Under the pieces are notes generated by a model. That model had not been told where the DNA came from, did no database searches, and saw only the letters and a program-made list of their open reading frames with translations. Source: an uncultured Nitrososphaerota archaeon (lineage in GTDB: Bacteria > Bacillota > Clostridia > Oscillospirales > Ruminococcaceae). From it: 5,542 nucleotides of DNA. Position 1 is the stretch's first letter. The number at the start of each line of letters is the position of its first letter. Location: the NCBI GenBank assembly GCA_934869045.1, contig CAKXAF010000089.1, positions 3,834-9,375 of the forward strand. The letters run 5' to 3'. Made by a program: the position numbers and the translations under genes. Positions 1-4,997 of this stretch are shown here, in pieces.

Positions 1-891
1 GAAGCGTCCCAGCTCTTCCAAATGCTCCGCGGCCGCTTCACAGCCGTCCCTCGTAAGTGTCAGATGGAATTTTGCCAGCCAGGCATTGCAGCAGGCGATG
101 TCAGCGGGGGAATAGAAGCTCAGCCGCCGCTCCGGATAAAGGAAGTGGTCGCCTGCAGCGGCTTCGGATTCCCGAATTGCCGCAGAGATTCCGGATATCC
201 CCGAAAAATTGCGGCTGAGTCCGAAAGCAAGATAATCCTTTTCCAGATATGCCTCTGATTCCAGCAATCCCGTCAGCAGCCCGGCCACCTGCTGGCTGTC
301 CGCCTGGAAGAAATAAAGGTATTTGTTGGAGCCGGTCCGGTAACACACATGAGGAAGGGAGGAAAAGAGCCCTTCCAGCATGATTTCATCAGAAAAAGTG
401 AGGAAGCAGGTCAGAGCGCAGCACACAGCGTCCGTTTGGGATTCAAAAAGAGTTGGATCGATGCGGAGATCTCCGTCCAGAAAGAGGAGCCCGTCTGTTT
501 CCCGAATTGTCGGAGGCCCCTGGAGGCTTTTCGCCAGCAGCTCCAGGGTCCGGGTGAACTCCTTTTGATTGAGAGGCTTGAGCAGATAGGCGAAAACCCC
601 ATATTGAATGGCTCGCTGGGCATATTCAAAGTCGCCGTATCCGCTGAAGAGGATAAAATTGCTGTTCCCGCCCTGTTCTCGGGAACAGCGGATAAGGTCC
701 ATTCCGGAGATTCCGGGCATCTTGATATCCGTGACAACTAAATCCGGCTGACGGTCCAGAAGAATCGTCAGAGCCTCGGTCGGATCTGAAGTCTGGGCGC
801 AGATTTCGAATCCCAGCTGGGCCCATGGGATTCCCTCCGTCAGCCCGCGGAGCACCCATGGCTCGTCGTCTACCAGAAGCACCTGATACAT
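1..891 (-). CDS. Response regulator, REC domain plus start of linker (YesN/AraC type), 3' end cut by the window
   Basis: The visible 297 codons begin MYQVLLVDDEPWVLRGL and stay open to the window edge, so the C-terminus is missing. Residues 1 to about 115 form a receiver domain: acidic pair D8/D9, phospho-acceptor D55 in VVTDIKMPGISG, switch residue S83 in FSGYGDFEYA and the conserved K105 in LLKPL. The GYGDFEYA segment and the long poorly conserved stretch from about residue 125 are typical of YesN-type regulators of roughly 500 residues, which end in an AraC-type DNA-binding domain; that domain would lie left of position 1, so the AraC assignment is inference. Such proteins act in the cytoplasm with a histidine kinase and often control carbohydrate uptake. 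No kinase gene is visible; it may lie downstream beyond the left edge. The start at 891 is chosen over the in-frame ATG at 897 because of the ribosome binding site. Confidence 0.9.
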   Translation of the reverse strand, partial: MYQVLLVDDEPWVLRGLTEGIPWAQLGFEICAQTSDPTEALTILLDRQPDLVVTDIKMPGISGMDLIRCSREQGGNSNFILFSGYGDFEYAQRAIQYGVFAYLLKPLNQKEFTRTLELLAKSLQGPPTIRETDGLLFLDGDLRIDPTLFESQTDAVCCALTCFLTFSDEIMLEGLFSSLPHVCYRTGSNKYLYFFQADSQQVAGLLTGLLESEAYLEKDYLAFGLSRNFSGISGISAAIRESEAAAGDHFLYPERRLSFYSPADIACCNAWLAKFHLTLTRDGCEAAAEHLEELGRF

Positions 892-897
892 AAGCAT

Positions 898-903
898 CCT
901 CCT
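898..903 (-). promoter_or_regulatory. Ribosome binding site that decides the response regulator start
   Basis: On the minus strand AGGAGG directly abuts the ATG at 897 (no spacer) but sits 6 nt before the in-frame ATG at 891. Only the second spacing suits initiation, and the protein then starts MYQVLLVDDEP as usual for the family. Confidence 0.8.
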
Positions 904-973
904 ATCCGAACACTCTAGTTGTTCAGGTTCTCTTTAAATAAAATAACATATTATTCAGAATCTGTATAGGATG

Positions 974-1014
974 TTTTAAATTTTCTAAAAGGGAAATTGC
1001 TCCAAAATTTAAAA
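974..1014. repeat. AT-only 11-bp perfect inverted repeat upstream of the response regulator
   Basis: TTTTAAATTTT at 974-984 is the exact reverse complement of AAAATTTAAAA at 1004-1014, with 19 bp between. The arm centres are 30 bp apart, close to three helical turns, and lie 83-113 bp upstream of the response regulator start. It lies in a markedly AT-rich stretch (about 905-1060) that probably contains that gene's promoter; a minus-strand TATACA at about 967-972 is a possible -10 box, but I see no convincing -35. An operator is possible; low sequence complexity makes chance a serious alternative. Confidence 0.35.
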
Positions 1015-1047
1015 ATCTTACTAAAAACTTATATTTTTCAAAGAGAT

Positions 1048-1350
1048 TTCTTGCGCTTTTATACATTGGTGGACAGGAAGGCTTCGCCGCCTGCCCCAAA
1101 AAACTGCCCGGGAACCCCTGGATCTGGCGCGCAGAATTTTTTGGGGCCTTCGTGCAGGCAGACTGGGCCATGCTGCGGCTTGGCTATCATCTGGCGTACC
1201 ATGGGGTTCAGTAATCTCTGCGTTTGCCCTCAGGCACTCCAGTGGAAGCGGGAATTCCATCTGGCGGAGCGGATGGTGCTGTTCGGCTTCAGCTGCGGCG
1301 GACTTCCGCGAAATCCACTTGGAATTCCAGAGACGGTTGGAAAATCTTGC
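1048..1350 (+). pseudogene. Decayed alpha/beta hydrolase fragment (frameshifted, truncated)
   Basis: No intact frame spans this stretch, but pieces of one protein family can be read in order. One frame (codon starts at 1065, 1068 and so on) gives CPKKLPGNPWIWRAEFFGAF, then VQADWAMLRLGYHLAYHGV, and hits a stop at 1212-1214. Skipping one base (C1209) continues in the next frame with SNLCVCPQALQWKREFH and then VLFGFSCGGL, which matches the nucleophile elbow GFSRGG of this hydrolase family, followed by IPETVGK. From memory of that family, roughly eight residues are missing between the EFH and VLFG blocks, and everything after the elbow (catalytic Asp and His) is gone. The N-terminal piece FYTLVDRKA reads in the first-named elbow frame, suggesting a second frameshift near 1104-1112. 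There is no start codon with a ribosome binding site. It is converging on, and unrelated in sequence to, the intact hydrolase at 1350-2297. The remnant reading is direct; the family match is from memory. Confidence 0.7.
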
Positions 1351-2297
1351 TATTTTAAGCAGAGGCCGAGGAATTCCTTGACTGCCTGTTGATATTTTTC
1401 CGGTGCGGCAGCCATGCTCTCGGCATGTTTGGCGCCATCGATCAGAAGCAGGCGCTTTTCTGTGGGACAGGCTTCAAAAAGAGGATAGACCATCTGTGTC
1501 GGGACAAAATCATCCTGATCCCCGTGGATGAACAGAATCGGCACCTTTGCCTTGCGAACCTGCTCCAGAGGGCTGTTTTTCCGGAAGCCGTAACCGGCTC
1601 GGAGCTTGCAGATCCCTTCGCAGAGGGGAAGAACCGGGAAGGCCGGCAGGTGGAAGCTTCGTTTCATTTCGTGGGAAAATTCCTCCCAGGCAGAGGTGTA
1701 GCCGCAATCAGCCACGATTCCCTTCACCTGGAGGGGCAGAGGGTCGCCGGAGGCGGAGAGAACAGTGGCAGCCCCCATGGACACGCCGTGGAGCAGGATC
1801 TCCGAATCGGGACCGAAGCGTCCGGCCAGATATTCCGCCCACATGGCGCAGTCAAATCGGTCCAGGTTGCCGAATCCGATATAGTCCCCCTCGCTCTGGC
1901 CATGGGCACGGTTGTCGGGAAGAAGTATGTTGAAGCCCAGAGAATGGTAAAACGCGAGGAACAGACTGTATTCCTTCCAGCCGCAGCTCTTGTATCCGTG
2001 GATAGCCAGAACCGTGCGGTTTGACGGCTTCGGAGCCGGAAAAAAAGTGGCATGGAGCTTCAGACCATCCCGGGAGGTGCGGAACAGCTCCTCTTTGGGG
2101 AGGCTCCGCATCAGGGCAAGGCCCTTCCGGGCCGCCTGGTGCCAGCGGCTTCCGTCATAGGCGGGGCTGTTGATCTCCTCTAAGTCCGTTGGAGTCTCGG
2201 GGCGGGCAATGGCGAAGCGGAAAAAATAGAACGCGCTGCCAATGAGGGCGGCCAACGCCAAAATCAGCACACTGACAGCAAAAATCCAGATCCACAT
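1350..2297 (-). CDS. Membrane-anchored alpha/beta hydrolase
   Basis: A 315-residue serine hydrolase. Residues 1-28 form a single hydrophobic segment with few charges (WIWIFAVSVLILALAALIG), best read as an uncleaved N-terminal anchor that would leave the enzyme outside the membrane. The fold follows: oxyanion-region HGYKSCGW (H100-G101), the DNRAHGQSEG segment at 128-137 typical of the family, nucleophile S173 in HGVSMGAA, acid D262 in HGDQDDFVP and catalytic H291 in GAKHAES. The complete triad implies an active esterase or peptidase-like enzyme; the substrate cannot be told. Length and layout fit the clostridial/bacillar YqkD-like group. An AGGAGG at 2305-2310 lies 7 nt before the ATG. It appears monocistronic, driven by the minus-strand promoter at 2412-2440 through a structured leader. 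No clear terminator follows the stop, so transcripts may run antisense through the pseudogene. Confidence 0.92.
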   Translation of the reverse strand: MWIWIFAVSVLILALAALIGSAFYFFRFAIARPETPTDLEEINSPAYDGSRWHQAARKGLALMRSLPKEELFRTSRDGLKLHATFFPAPKPSNRTVLAIHGYKSCGWKEYSLFLAFYHSLGFNILLPDNRAHGQSEGDYIGFGNLDRFDCAMWAEYLAGRFGPDSEILLHGVSMGAATVLSASGDPLPLQVKGIVADCGYTSAWEEFSHEMKRSFHLPAFPVLPLCEGICKLRAGYGFRKNSPLEQVRKAKVPILFIHGDQDDFVPTQMVYPLFEACPTEKRLLLIDGAKHAESMAAAPEKYQQAVKEFLGLCLK

Positions 2298-2326
2298 GGG
2301 AATCCCTCCTGATTTCAGTGGGGTAT

Positions 2327-2405
2327 GGGGACGGTCCTCCCCTATTTTAAAGGCCGTGCAGCGGAACCTGCCAGTGCGGGCATTTCCGGCTTTTGAACGG
2401 CCCTC
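2327..2405 (-). promoter_or_regulatory. Structured 5' leader of the hydrolase gene (two hairpins)
   Basis: Read on the minus strand, the predicted transcript starts near 2405 with a long stem: arms at 2397-2405 and 2349-2357 (9 bp with G-U pairs), then CGGAA/TTCCG (2384-2388 with 2362-2366) and TGCC/GGCA (2379-2382 with 2369-2372) closing a 6-nt loop. A second hairpin, GGGGA/TCCCC (2338-2342 with 2327-2331), has a 6-nt loop. The ribosome binding site at 2305-2310 is outside both. The stem is not followed by a clean U tract on the minus strand. Function could be message stability, attenuation or a regulatory leader; I recognise no known riboswitch. Confidence 0.5.
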
Positions 2406-2421
2406 TTTTCTATGGTAGCAT
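2393..2421 (+). promoter_or_regulatory. Divergent plus-strand promoter for the candidate RNA
   Basis: TTGAAC (2393-2398), 17-bp spacer, TAGCAT (2416-2421), each 4 of 6 to consensus, with TGG before the -10 (extended -10). Its -10 overlaps that of the minus-strand promoter: 2412-2421 reads ATGGTAGCAT, nearly palindromic. Start expected near 2428. Confidence 0.4.
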
Positions 2422-2440
2422 GAAACGCGAGTTTTCGCAA
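2412..2440 (-). promoter_or_regulatory. Promoter for the alpha/beta hydrolase
   Basis: On the minus strand TTGCGA (2435-2440), a 17-bp spacer, then TACCAT (2412-2417), each 4 of 6 to the sigma-A consensus, with TGC before the -10 giving an extended -10. The expected start near 2405 gives a leader of about 108 nt before the hydrolase ATG. Confidence 0.55.
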
Positions 2441-2634
2441 GCAGAGCAGGGCGGACCTTTCAGCAGATAAATGCCGGTTGAACGCATAAGTATGATGACC
2501 CCCTTGCAGGCAATGCGGCGGCTTGATATTGCCAGCCTAGTAACCCTCAGAGCGCAGGGACTCATACGGAATCAGGGACAGCGATTGCGCTGAACAAAAC
2601 CATTTACTTATCCGGAACAGCCTTTTTCTTTTAT
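2428..2634 (+). ncRNA. Candidate structured non-coding RNA of about 205 nt
   Basis: No coding signal on the plus strand explains this stretch, yet ordered complementary segments do. The closing helix pairs AUAAG (2486-2490) with CUUAU (2607-2611) and, across an 8-nt bulge, CCGG (2474-2477) with CCGG (2612-2615). Inside it are UAUGA/UCAUA (2491-2495 with 2562-2566), GGCAAU/AUUGCC (2509-2514 with 2528-2533), CCCU/AGGG (2544-2547 with 2556-2559) and CAGCG/CGCUG (2579-2583 with 2588-2592, 4-nt loop). A U-rich run at 2623-2632 follows the closing helix. A plausible promoter lies just upstream and the DUF2089 promoter just downstream. Size and host group recall clostridial RNAs such as the raiA motif, but I cannot confirm that family. 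The other reading is an intergenic repeat element. Confidence 0.4.
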
Positions 2635-2667
2635 GAGCGATAGAGATAGAAAATCAAAAATATTTTT

Positions 2668-2712
2668 ATAATATTAAAAATAAAATTAAGTATTGACTTT
2701 AATAATATTAAA
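2668..2712 (+). repeat. Direct repeat ATAATATTAAA flanking the -35 box
   Basis: The 11-mer occurs at 2668-2678 and 2702-2712, 34 bp apart. The second copy lies in the promoter spacer and the first upstream of the -35, an arrangement that would suit a repressor or autoregulator. A/T-only composition makes chance possible. Confidence 0.3.
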
Positions 2713-2721
2713 GAGTATAAT
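2693..2721 (+). promoter_or_regulatory. Near-consensus sigma-A promoter of the DUF2089 operon
   Basis: TTGACT (2693-2698), a 17-bp spacer and a perfect TATAAT (2716-2721), preceded by an A/T-only stretch (about 2651-2692) that could act as an UP element. Transcription should start near 2728, leaving a leader of about 22 nt. This is the strongest promoter visible in the window. Confidence 0.85.
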
Positions 2722-2749
2722 GAATCCAGAGAAAGGAGGCGGTTCGGAT

Positions 2750-3040
2750 ATGGATATCATGCCGGAATGGATGGCGGATTTGGATGAAGAAGACGCCGCC
2801 TTTATCAAGCGTTTTTTGCTGGCTTCGGGGTCTTTAAAGGAGGTCGCAGGGCAGTACGGAGTGACATATCCGACGGTTCGGCTCCGTTTGGATAAGCTGA
2901 TCCAGAAAATCCGGGTCTATGATACAGTGCAGCAGGACCCGTATATCGCACTTGTCAAGAGGCTTGCAATCGACGAGAAGATTGAGTTTGAGGCGGCAAA
3001 GCTGCTGATTCAGGAGTACCGGAAGGCAAAGGGGGTATGA
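2750..3040 (+). CDS. DUF2089 family protein, short form without zinc ribbon
   Basis: A 96-residue protein starting MDIMPEWMADLDEEDAAFI. The segment DEEDAAFIKRFLLASGSLKE followed by YGVTYPTVRLRLDKLIQKI (about residues 36-54) is characteristic of DUF2089 (COG3877), with a helix-turn-helix-like region at about 28-54 suggesting DNA binding; the C-terminal 35 residues are a charged amphipathic helix. Longer DUF2089 proteins carry an N-terminal CxxC zinc ribbon, which is absent here: the protein has no cysteine. The ATG at 2750 has AAAGGAGG at 2732-2739 with a 10-nt spacer; an in-frame TTG at 2693 is the -35 box itself and cannot be transcribed from this promoter. It is the first gene of a two-gene operon with the small membrane protein, 3 nt downstream. 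The biological role of the family is not established; a transcriptional regulator is inference. Confidence 0.88.
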   Translation: MDIMPEWMADLDEEDAAFIKRFLLASGSLKEVAGQYGVTYPTVRLRLDKLIQKIRVYDTVQQDPYIALVKRLAIDEKIEFEAAKLLIQEYRKAKGV

Positions 3041-3043
3041 AAA

Positions 3044-3199
3044 ATGTCGAGTATCGGACTAATCCTTTTGGTTGGGATTTGTGTACTGCTGGGGTTTATG
3101 GCTGTGGGAGCGGTAATCCTGGCGGTCTGTCTGCTCAGCAAGAAGCGGAAACAGGCAAAGCTGTCTGAACTGGAGAAAATGAACCTGAAGGACCTTTGA
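3044..3199 (+). CDS. Small single-pass membrane protein, 51 residues
   Basis: The product begins MSSIGLILLVGICVLLGFMA. Residues 4-31 are strongly hydrophobic, forming one transmembrane helix, followed at once by the basic cluster KKRKQAK and a short tail ELEKMNLKDL. By the positive-inside rule the tail should be cytoplasmic. Start support is good: the ATG lies 3 nt after the DUF2089 stop and 8 nt after an AAAGGGGG ribosome binding site at 3028-3035, and the gene ends 20 nt before a strong terminator. The pairing suggests a membrane partner or target of the DUF2089 protein, for example an anchor or a small envelope-stress protein, but no family was recognised and the function is unknown. Confidence 0.8.
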   Translation: MSSIGLILLVGICVLLGFMAVGAVILAVCLLSKKRKQAKLSELEKMNLKDL

Positions 3200-3219
3200 A
3201 AACATGGTCCAGGCAGAAG

Positions 3220-3261
3220 AACTACCGGCCGCGTTTCAAAGACGCGGCCGGTAGTTTATTT
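3220..3261 (+). terminator. Rho-independent terminator of the DUF2089 operon
   Basis: A perfect 15-bp stem (3220-3234 with 3242-3256), very GC-rich in the middle (CCGGCCGCG), closes a 7-nt loop TTCAAAG and is followed by TATTT. It serves the plus-strand operon; the opposite side has no real T tract, so termination of the convergent amidase gene here would be weaker. The last stem base is also the final base of the amidase stop codon. Confidence 0.9.
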
Positions 3262-3984
3262 GGATCCGCCGGTTAGGGGCTGGGTGCCAAAATAGTCGCA
3301 GATGGCCAGGTAATACTGCCAGGCGGCGGTTTGGCAGCCGGTTTCTGTTCCGAGAAGATCCACATCTTCGGGGTTCGTGATGAAGCACTGTTCCGTCAGG
3401 ACCGCAGGGCAGCGAGGATAATCCACCATGGCGAAGGAGGGGGCATCCAGAGGGGCAGCGGATGGATCTTGGAGAATCTTGGCCGAATCGACGTAATAGG
3501 CGTAGCGGATGCCCTCCTCTCCCCGGAGGCGGATGCCGGTCTCCGCCATGCGGCTGGCCAGAAGGCTGGCAAACCGGAGGCTTTCCGCGTGGTTCTCCCG
3601 TCCAGGAGGGGCGGGATAGGCCTCAAAGCCGGAGGCAGTGGGATCCTCCGAAGAGTTCCCGTGGACGCTGAGGAGCAGCCGGGCGCGGTGAAGGTTGGCC
3701 TTTTTCCAGCGGCTGTTCAGCCCGGCACCCCCGTTCAGATCCCGGCAAAGGATGACCCGGTAGGAGGGGTCAGCCTCCAGGTAAGAGGCCAGGGCACGGA
3801 CCGTGGCTTCGGTCAGCTGGGTCTCACGGATGACCCCGGAGGCGCCGGGATCCTCCCCGCCGTGGCCGGCATCCAGGGCGATGGGGATGCGGGGGTCGGA
3901 AAGGATCTGCCAGGCCCAGACGGCTCCGGCCAGGGCAAGAAGGAGCAGCAGGATGCGGCCCCAACGGATACGGCGACGCGGCAT
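3256..3984 (-). CDS. N-acetylmuramoyl-L-alanine amidase (Amidase_3), membrane-anchored
   Basis: A 242-residue zinc amidase that cleaves the bond between N-acetylmuramic acid and L-alanine in peptidoglycan. Residues 1-10 are basic (MPRRRIRWGR) and 11-25 hydrophobic (ILLLLLALAGAVWAW), an anchor or signal segment that places the enzyme outside the membrane. The catalytic domain starts at IPIALDAGHGGEDPGASG. Visible zinc ligands are H41, E54 (RETQLTE) and H108 (LLSVHGNSS), and the catalytic glutamate is E198 in VLTEQCFITNPED, so all four key positions are present. No SH3, SPOR or cell-wall-binding repeats follow, so this is a minimal form; the CwlD-like germination amidases have a similar layout, but assignment to sporulation is only a possibility. 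An in-frame stop lies five codons upstream of the ATG, so no earlier start exists; the ribosome binding site (AAAGGCGGGG) is modest. No convincing promoter was found upstream. Confidence 0.92.
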   Translation of the reverse strand: MPRRRIRWGRILLLLLALAGAVWAWQILSDPRIPIALDAGHGGEDPGASGVIRETQLTEATVRALASYLEADPSYRVILCRDLNGGAGLNSRWKKANLHRARLLLSVHGNSSEDPTASGFEAYPAPPGRENHAESLRFASLLASRMAETGIRLRGEEGIRYAYYVDSAKILQDPSAAPLDAPSFAMVDYPRCPAVLTEQCFITNPEDVDLLGTETGCQTAAWQYYLAICDYFGTQPLTGGSK

Positions 3985-4124
3985 GCGGTTCCCCGCCTTT
4001 CAAAGAGATTGTCTTTAGAATAACACAGATATCTGGGAGATGCTGGAAGTTTTTCAAAAGGAATTCATAAGATTTTCGGAAGAAAAGGCTCGCCGTCTGG
4101 CAGGCGTTTGCAGAATGGCATAAC

Positions 4125-4158
4125 AAAAGCCAGCATGACTTGTGTTAAGCTGGCTTTT
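4125..4158 (-). terminator. Terminator downstream of the methyltransferase (bidirectional shape)
   Basis: AAAAGCCAGC (4125-4134) pairs perfectly with GCTGGCTTTT (4149-4158) around a 14-nt loop. On the minus strand the stem runs into TTTTGTTATG, about 60 nt after the methyltransferase stop, which separates that gene from the amidase. The plus-strand side also ends in TTTTAT. Confidence 0.8.
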
Positions 4159-4216
4159 ATGCAGGACGCGTTTCGATATTCGGCCTTTGAACTTTATTTG
4201 CGGCGAACGGAAGAAA

Positions 4217-4831
4217 TTACTTCAAAGTGAGCAATCCTGCACAGCAGGAAAGCTGTTCAAATTCCATTTTGGGAAACGACTTTTTTAACTCGTCAAATAC
4301 AGGATAGATTTCATCCGCATCCCATCCGGCGCCAGTCTGCTCCATGCATGCTTCCAATTCCGCACGGGTTGCGAACGCCACATCGCCAATATAGATGGAG
4401 CCGCCCTCGTTCAACAGGGGCAGCAGGCTCTCAATTAGGCGGACTTTCTGCGGATCGGTCAGATGATGGATCGAATAGGTTGCGATGATGGCGTCGTATT
4501 TGTTCCTCTTCAAATCCTCGGCCAGGCCCAGGGAAAAATCGCCCTGATACAGTCTGGCTTCCGGCATTTTCTTTTGCGCCAGTTCCAGCATCCGGCCGGA
4601 AAAATCTTGGCCATAGATTTGGCAGCCCTGTTCATAGAGTTTGGCGGTGAGAGTTCCGGTACCAAAGCCAATATCCAGCACGGTTTTTCCGGAATGGGAT
4701 AATACTCGATTGTAGATTTCGTTTAGAATGCTTTTGTATCCGGCGAAGGGATATGTCCCCGCCTCATCGGACAGCCCGACACTTTTGTCATAGCCGTCTG
4801 CCCATAAGTCAAACCCTTTGTTATTTAGCAT
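4217..4831 (-). CDS. Class I SAM-dependent methyltransferase
   Basis: A 204-residue protein with the usual Rossmann-fold order: an N-terminal FDLWADGYDKSVGLSDE (7-23), SAM-binding motif I VLDIGFGTGTL (51-61), acidic residue D76 in GQDFSGRML binding the ribose, the GDF turn at 97-99, and YDAIIATYSIHHL (112-124) at the motif IV position. The N-terminal DLWAxxYD box is shared with YrrT-like and related small-molecule methyltransferases of Firmicutes. The methyl acceptor cannot be told. It is a full-length protein; the start has GGAGGG 4 nt upstream, rather close but acceptable. It lies 166 bp downstream of nagB on the same strand, with a hairpin between, and a terminator follows, so it is probably its own transcription unit. 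A minus-strand TTGACG at 4904-4909 resembles a -35 box without a matching -10. Confidence 0.9.
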   Translation of the reverse strand: MLNNKGFDLWADGYDKSVGLSDEAGTYPFAGYKSILNEIYNRVLSHSGKTVLDIGFGTGTLTAKLYEQGCQIYGQDFSGRMLELAQKKMPEARLYQGDFSLGLAEDLKRNKYDAIIATYSIHHLTDPQKVRLIESLLPLLNEGGSIYIGDVAFATRAELEACMEQTGAGWDADEIYPVFDELKKSFPKMEFEQLSCCAGLLTLK

Positions 4832-4918
4832 AGATCCCTCCGAAAAAATCTGGTAATCCAGTGCGTTGGATCATCAAAGCCTGTTGCAGGAGGCAAAAGA
4901 TTCCGTCAATATCCAGCA

Positions 4919-4950
4919 GAAACGCCTGAACAAAAATGATCAGGCGTTTC
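4919..4950 (-). terminator. Hairpin downstream of nagB, probable weak terminator
   Basis: GAAACGCCTGA (4919-4929) and TCAGGCGTTTC (4940-4950) form a perfect 11-bp stem with a 10-nt loop, 47 nt after the nagB stop. The only T run on the minus strand is the GTTTC inside the stem, so termination may be partial, and some transcripts may enter the methyltransferase gene. Confidence 0.55.
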
Positions 4951-4997
4951 AGGGAAGGGTGGATTTTGATCGCCATGCACCTTTGGCAAGGGGTAAA

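Noticed and set aside
169..509. TTCCCGAATTG repeated at 169-179 and 499-509.
   Set aside because: Both copies are codons for IRE within the response regulator in the same frame; this is probably a codon-usage coincidence.
923..1171. A minus-strand frame of 82 codons across the AT-rich region and the hydrolase remnant.
   Set aside because: It is antisense to the recognisable remnant, has no family resemblance and no convincing ribosome binding site.
1251..1377. Three GGAATTCC palindromes at 1251, 1321 and 1370.
   Set aside because: They are unevenly spaced (70 and 49 bp), and the last lies in the coding sequence of the intact hydrolase. No array or boundary pattern is seen.
2343..2543. An open minus-strand frame of about 64 codons (ending ALAGSAARPLK) with no stop inside.
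   Set aside because: It has no start codon with a ribosome binding site, spans the proposed promoters and hairpins, and has no recognisable domain. The structure explains the sequence better. A genome-wide search would show whether it is a repeated element.
2693..2749. A longer DUF2089 form starting at the in-frame TTG at 2693.
   Set aside because: That TTG is part of the -35 box, upstream of the expected transcription start, and the ATG at 2750 has a good ribosome binding site.
3331..4023. A long plus-strand frame opposite the amidase gene.
   Set aside because: It is the antisense shadow of a GC-rich gene whose minus-strand product carries all amidase catalytic residues.
4821..4976. A 51-codon minus-strand frame between nagB and the methyltransferase, containing FLLDIDGIF, which resembles HAD motif I.
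   Set aside because: There is no properly spaced ribosome binding site, it contains the perfect 11-bp hairpin at 4919-4950, overlaps the methyltransferase start, and only one short motif resembles HAD proteins.
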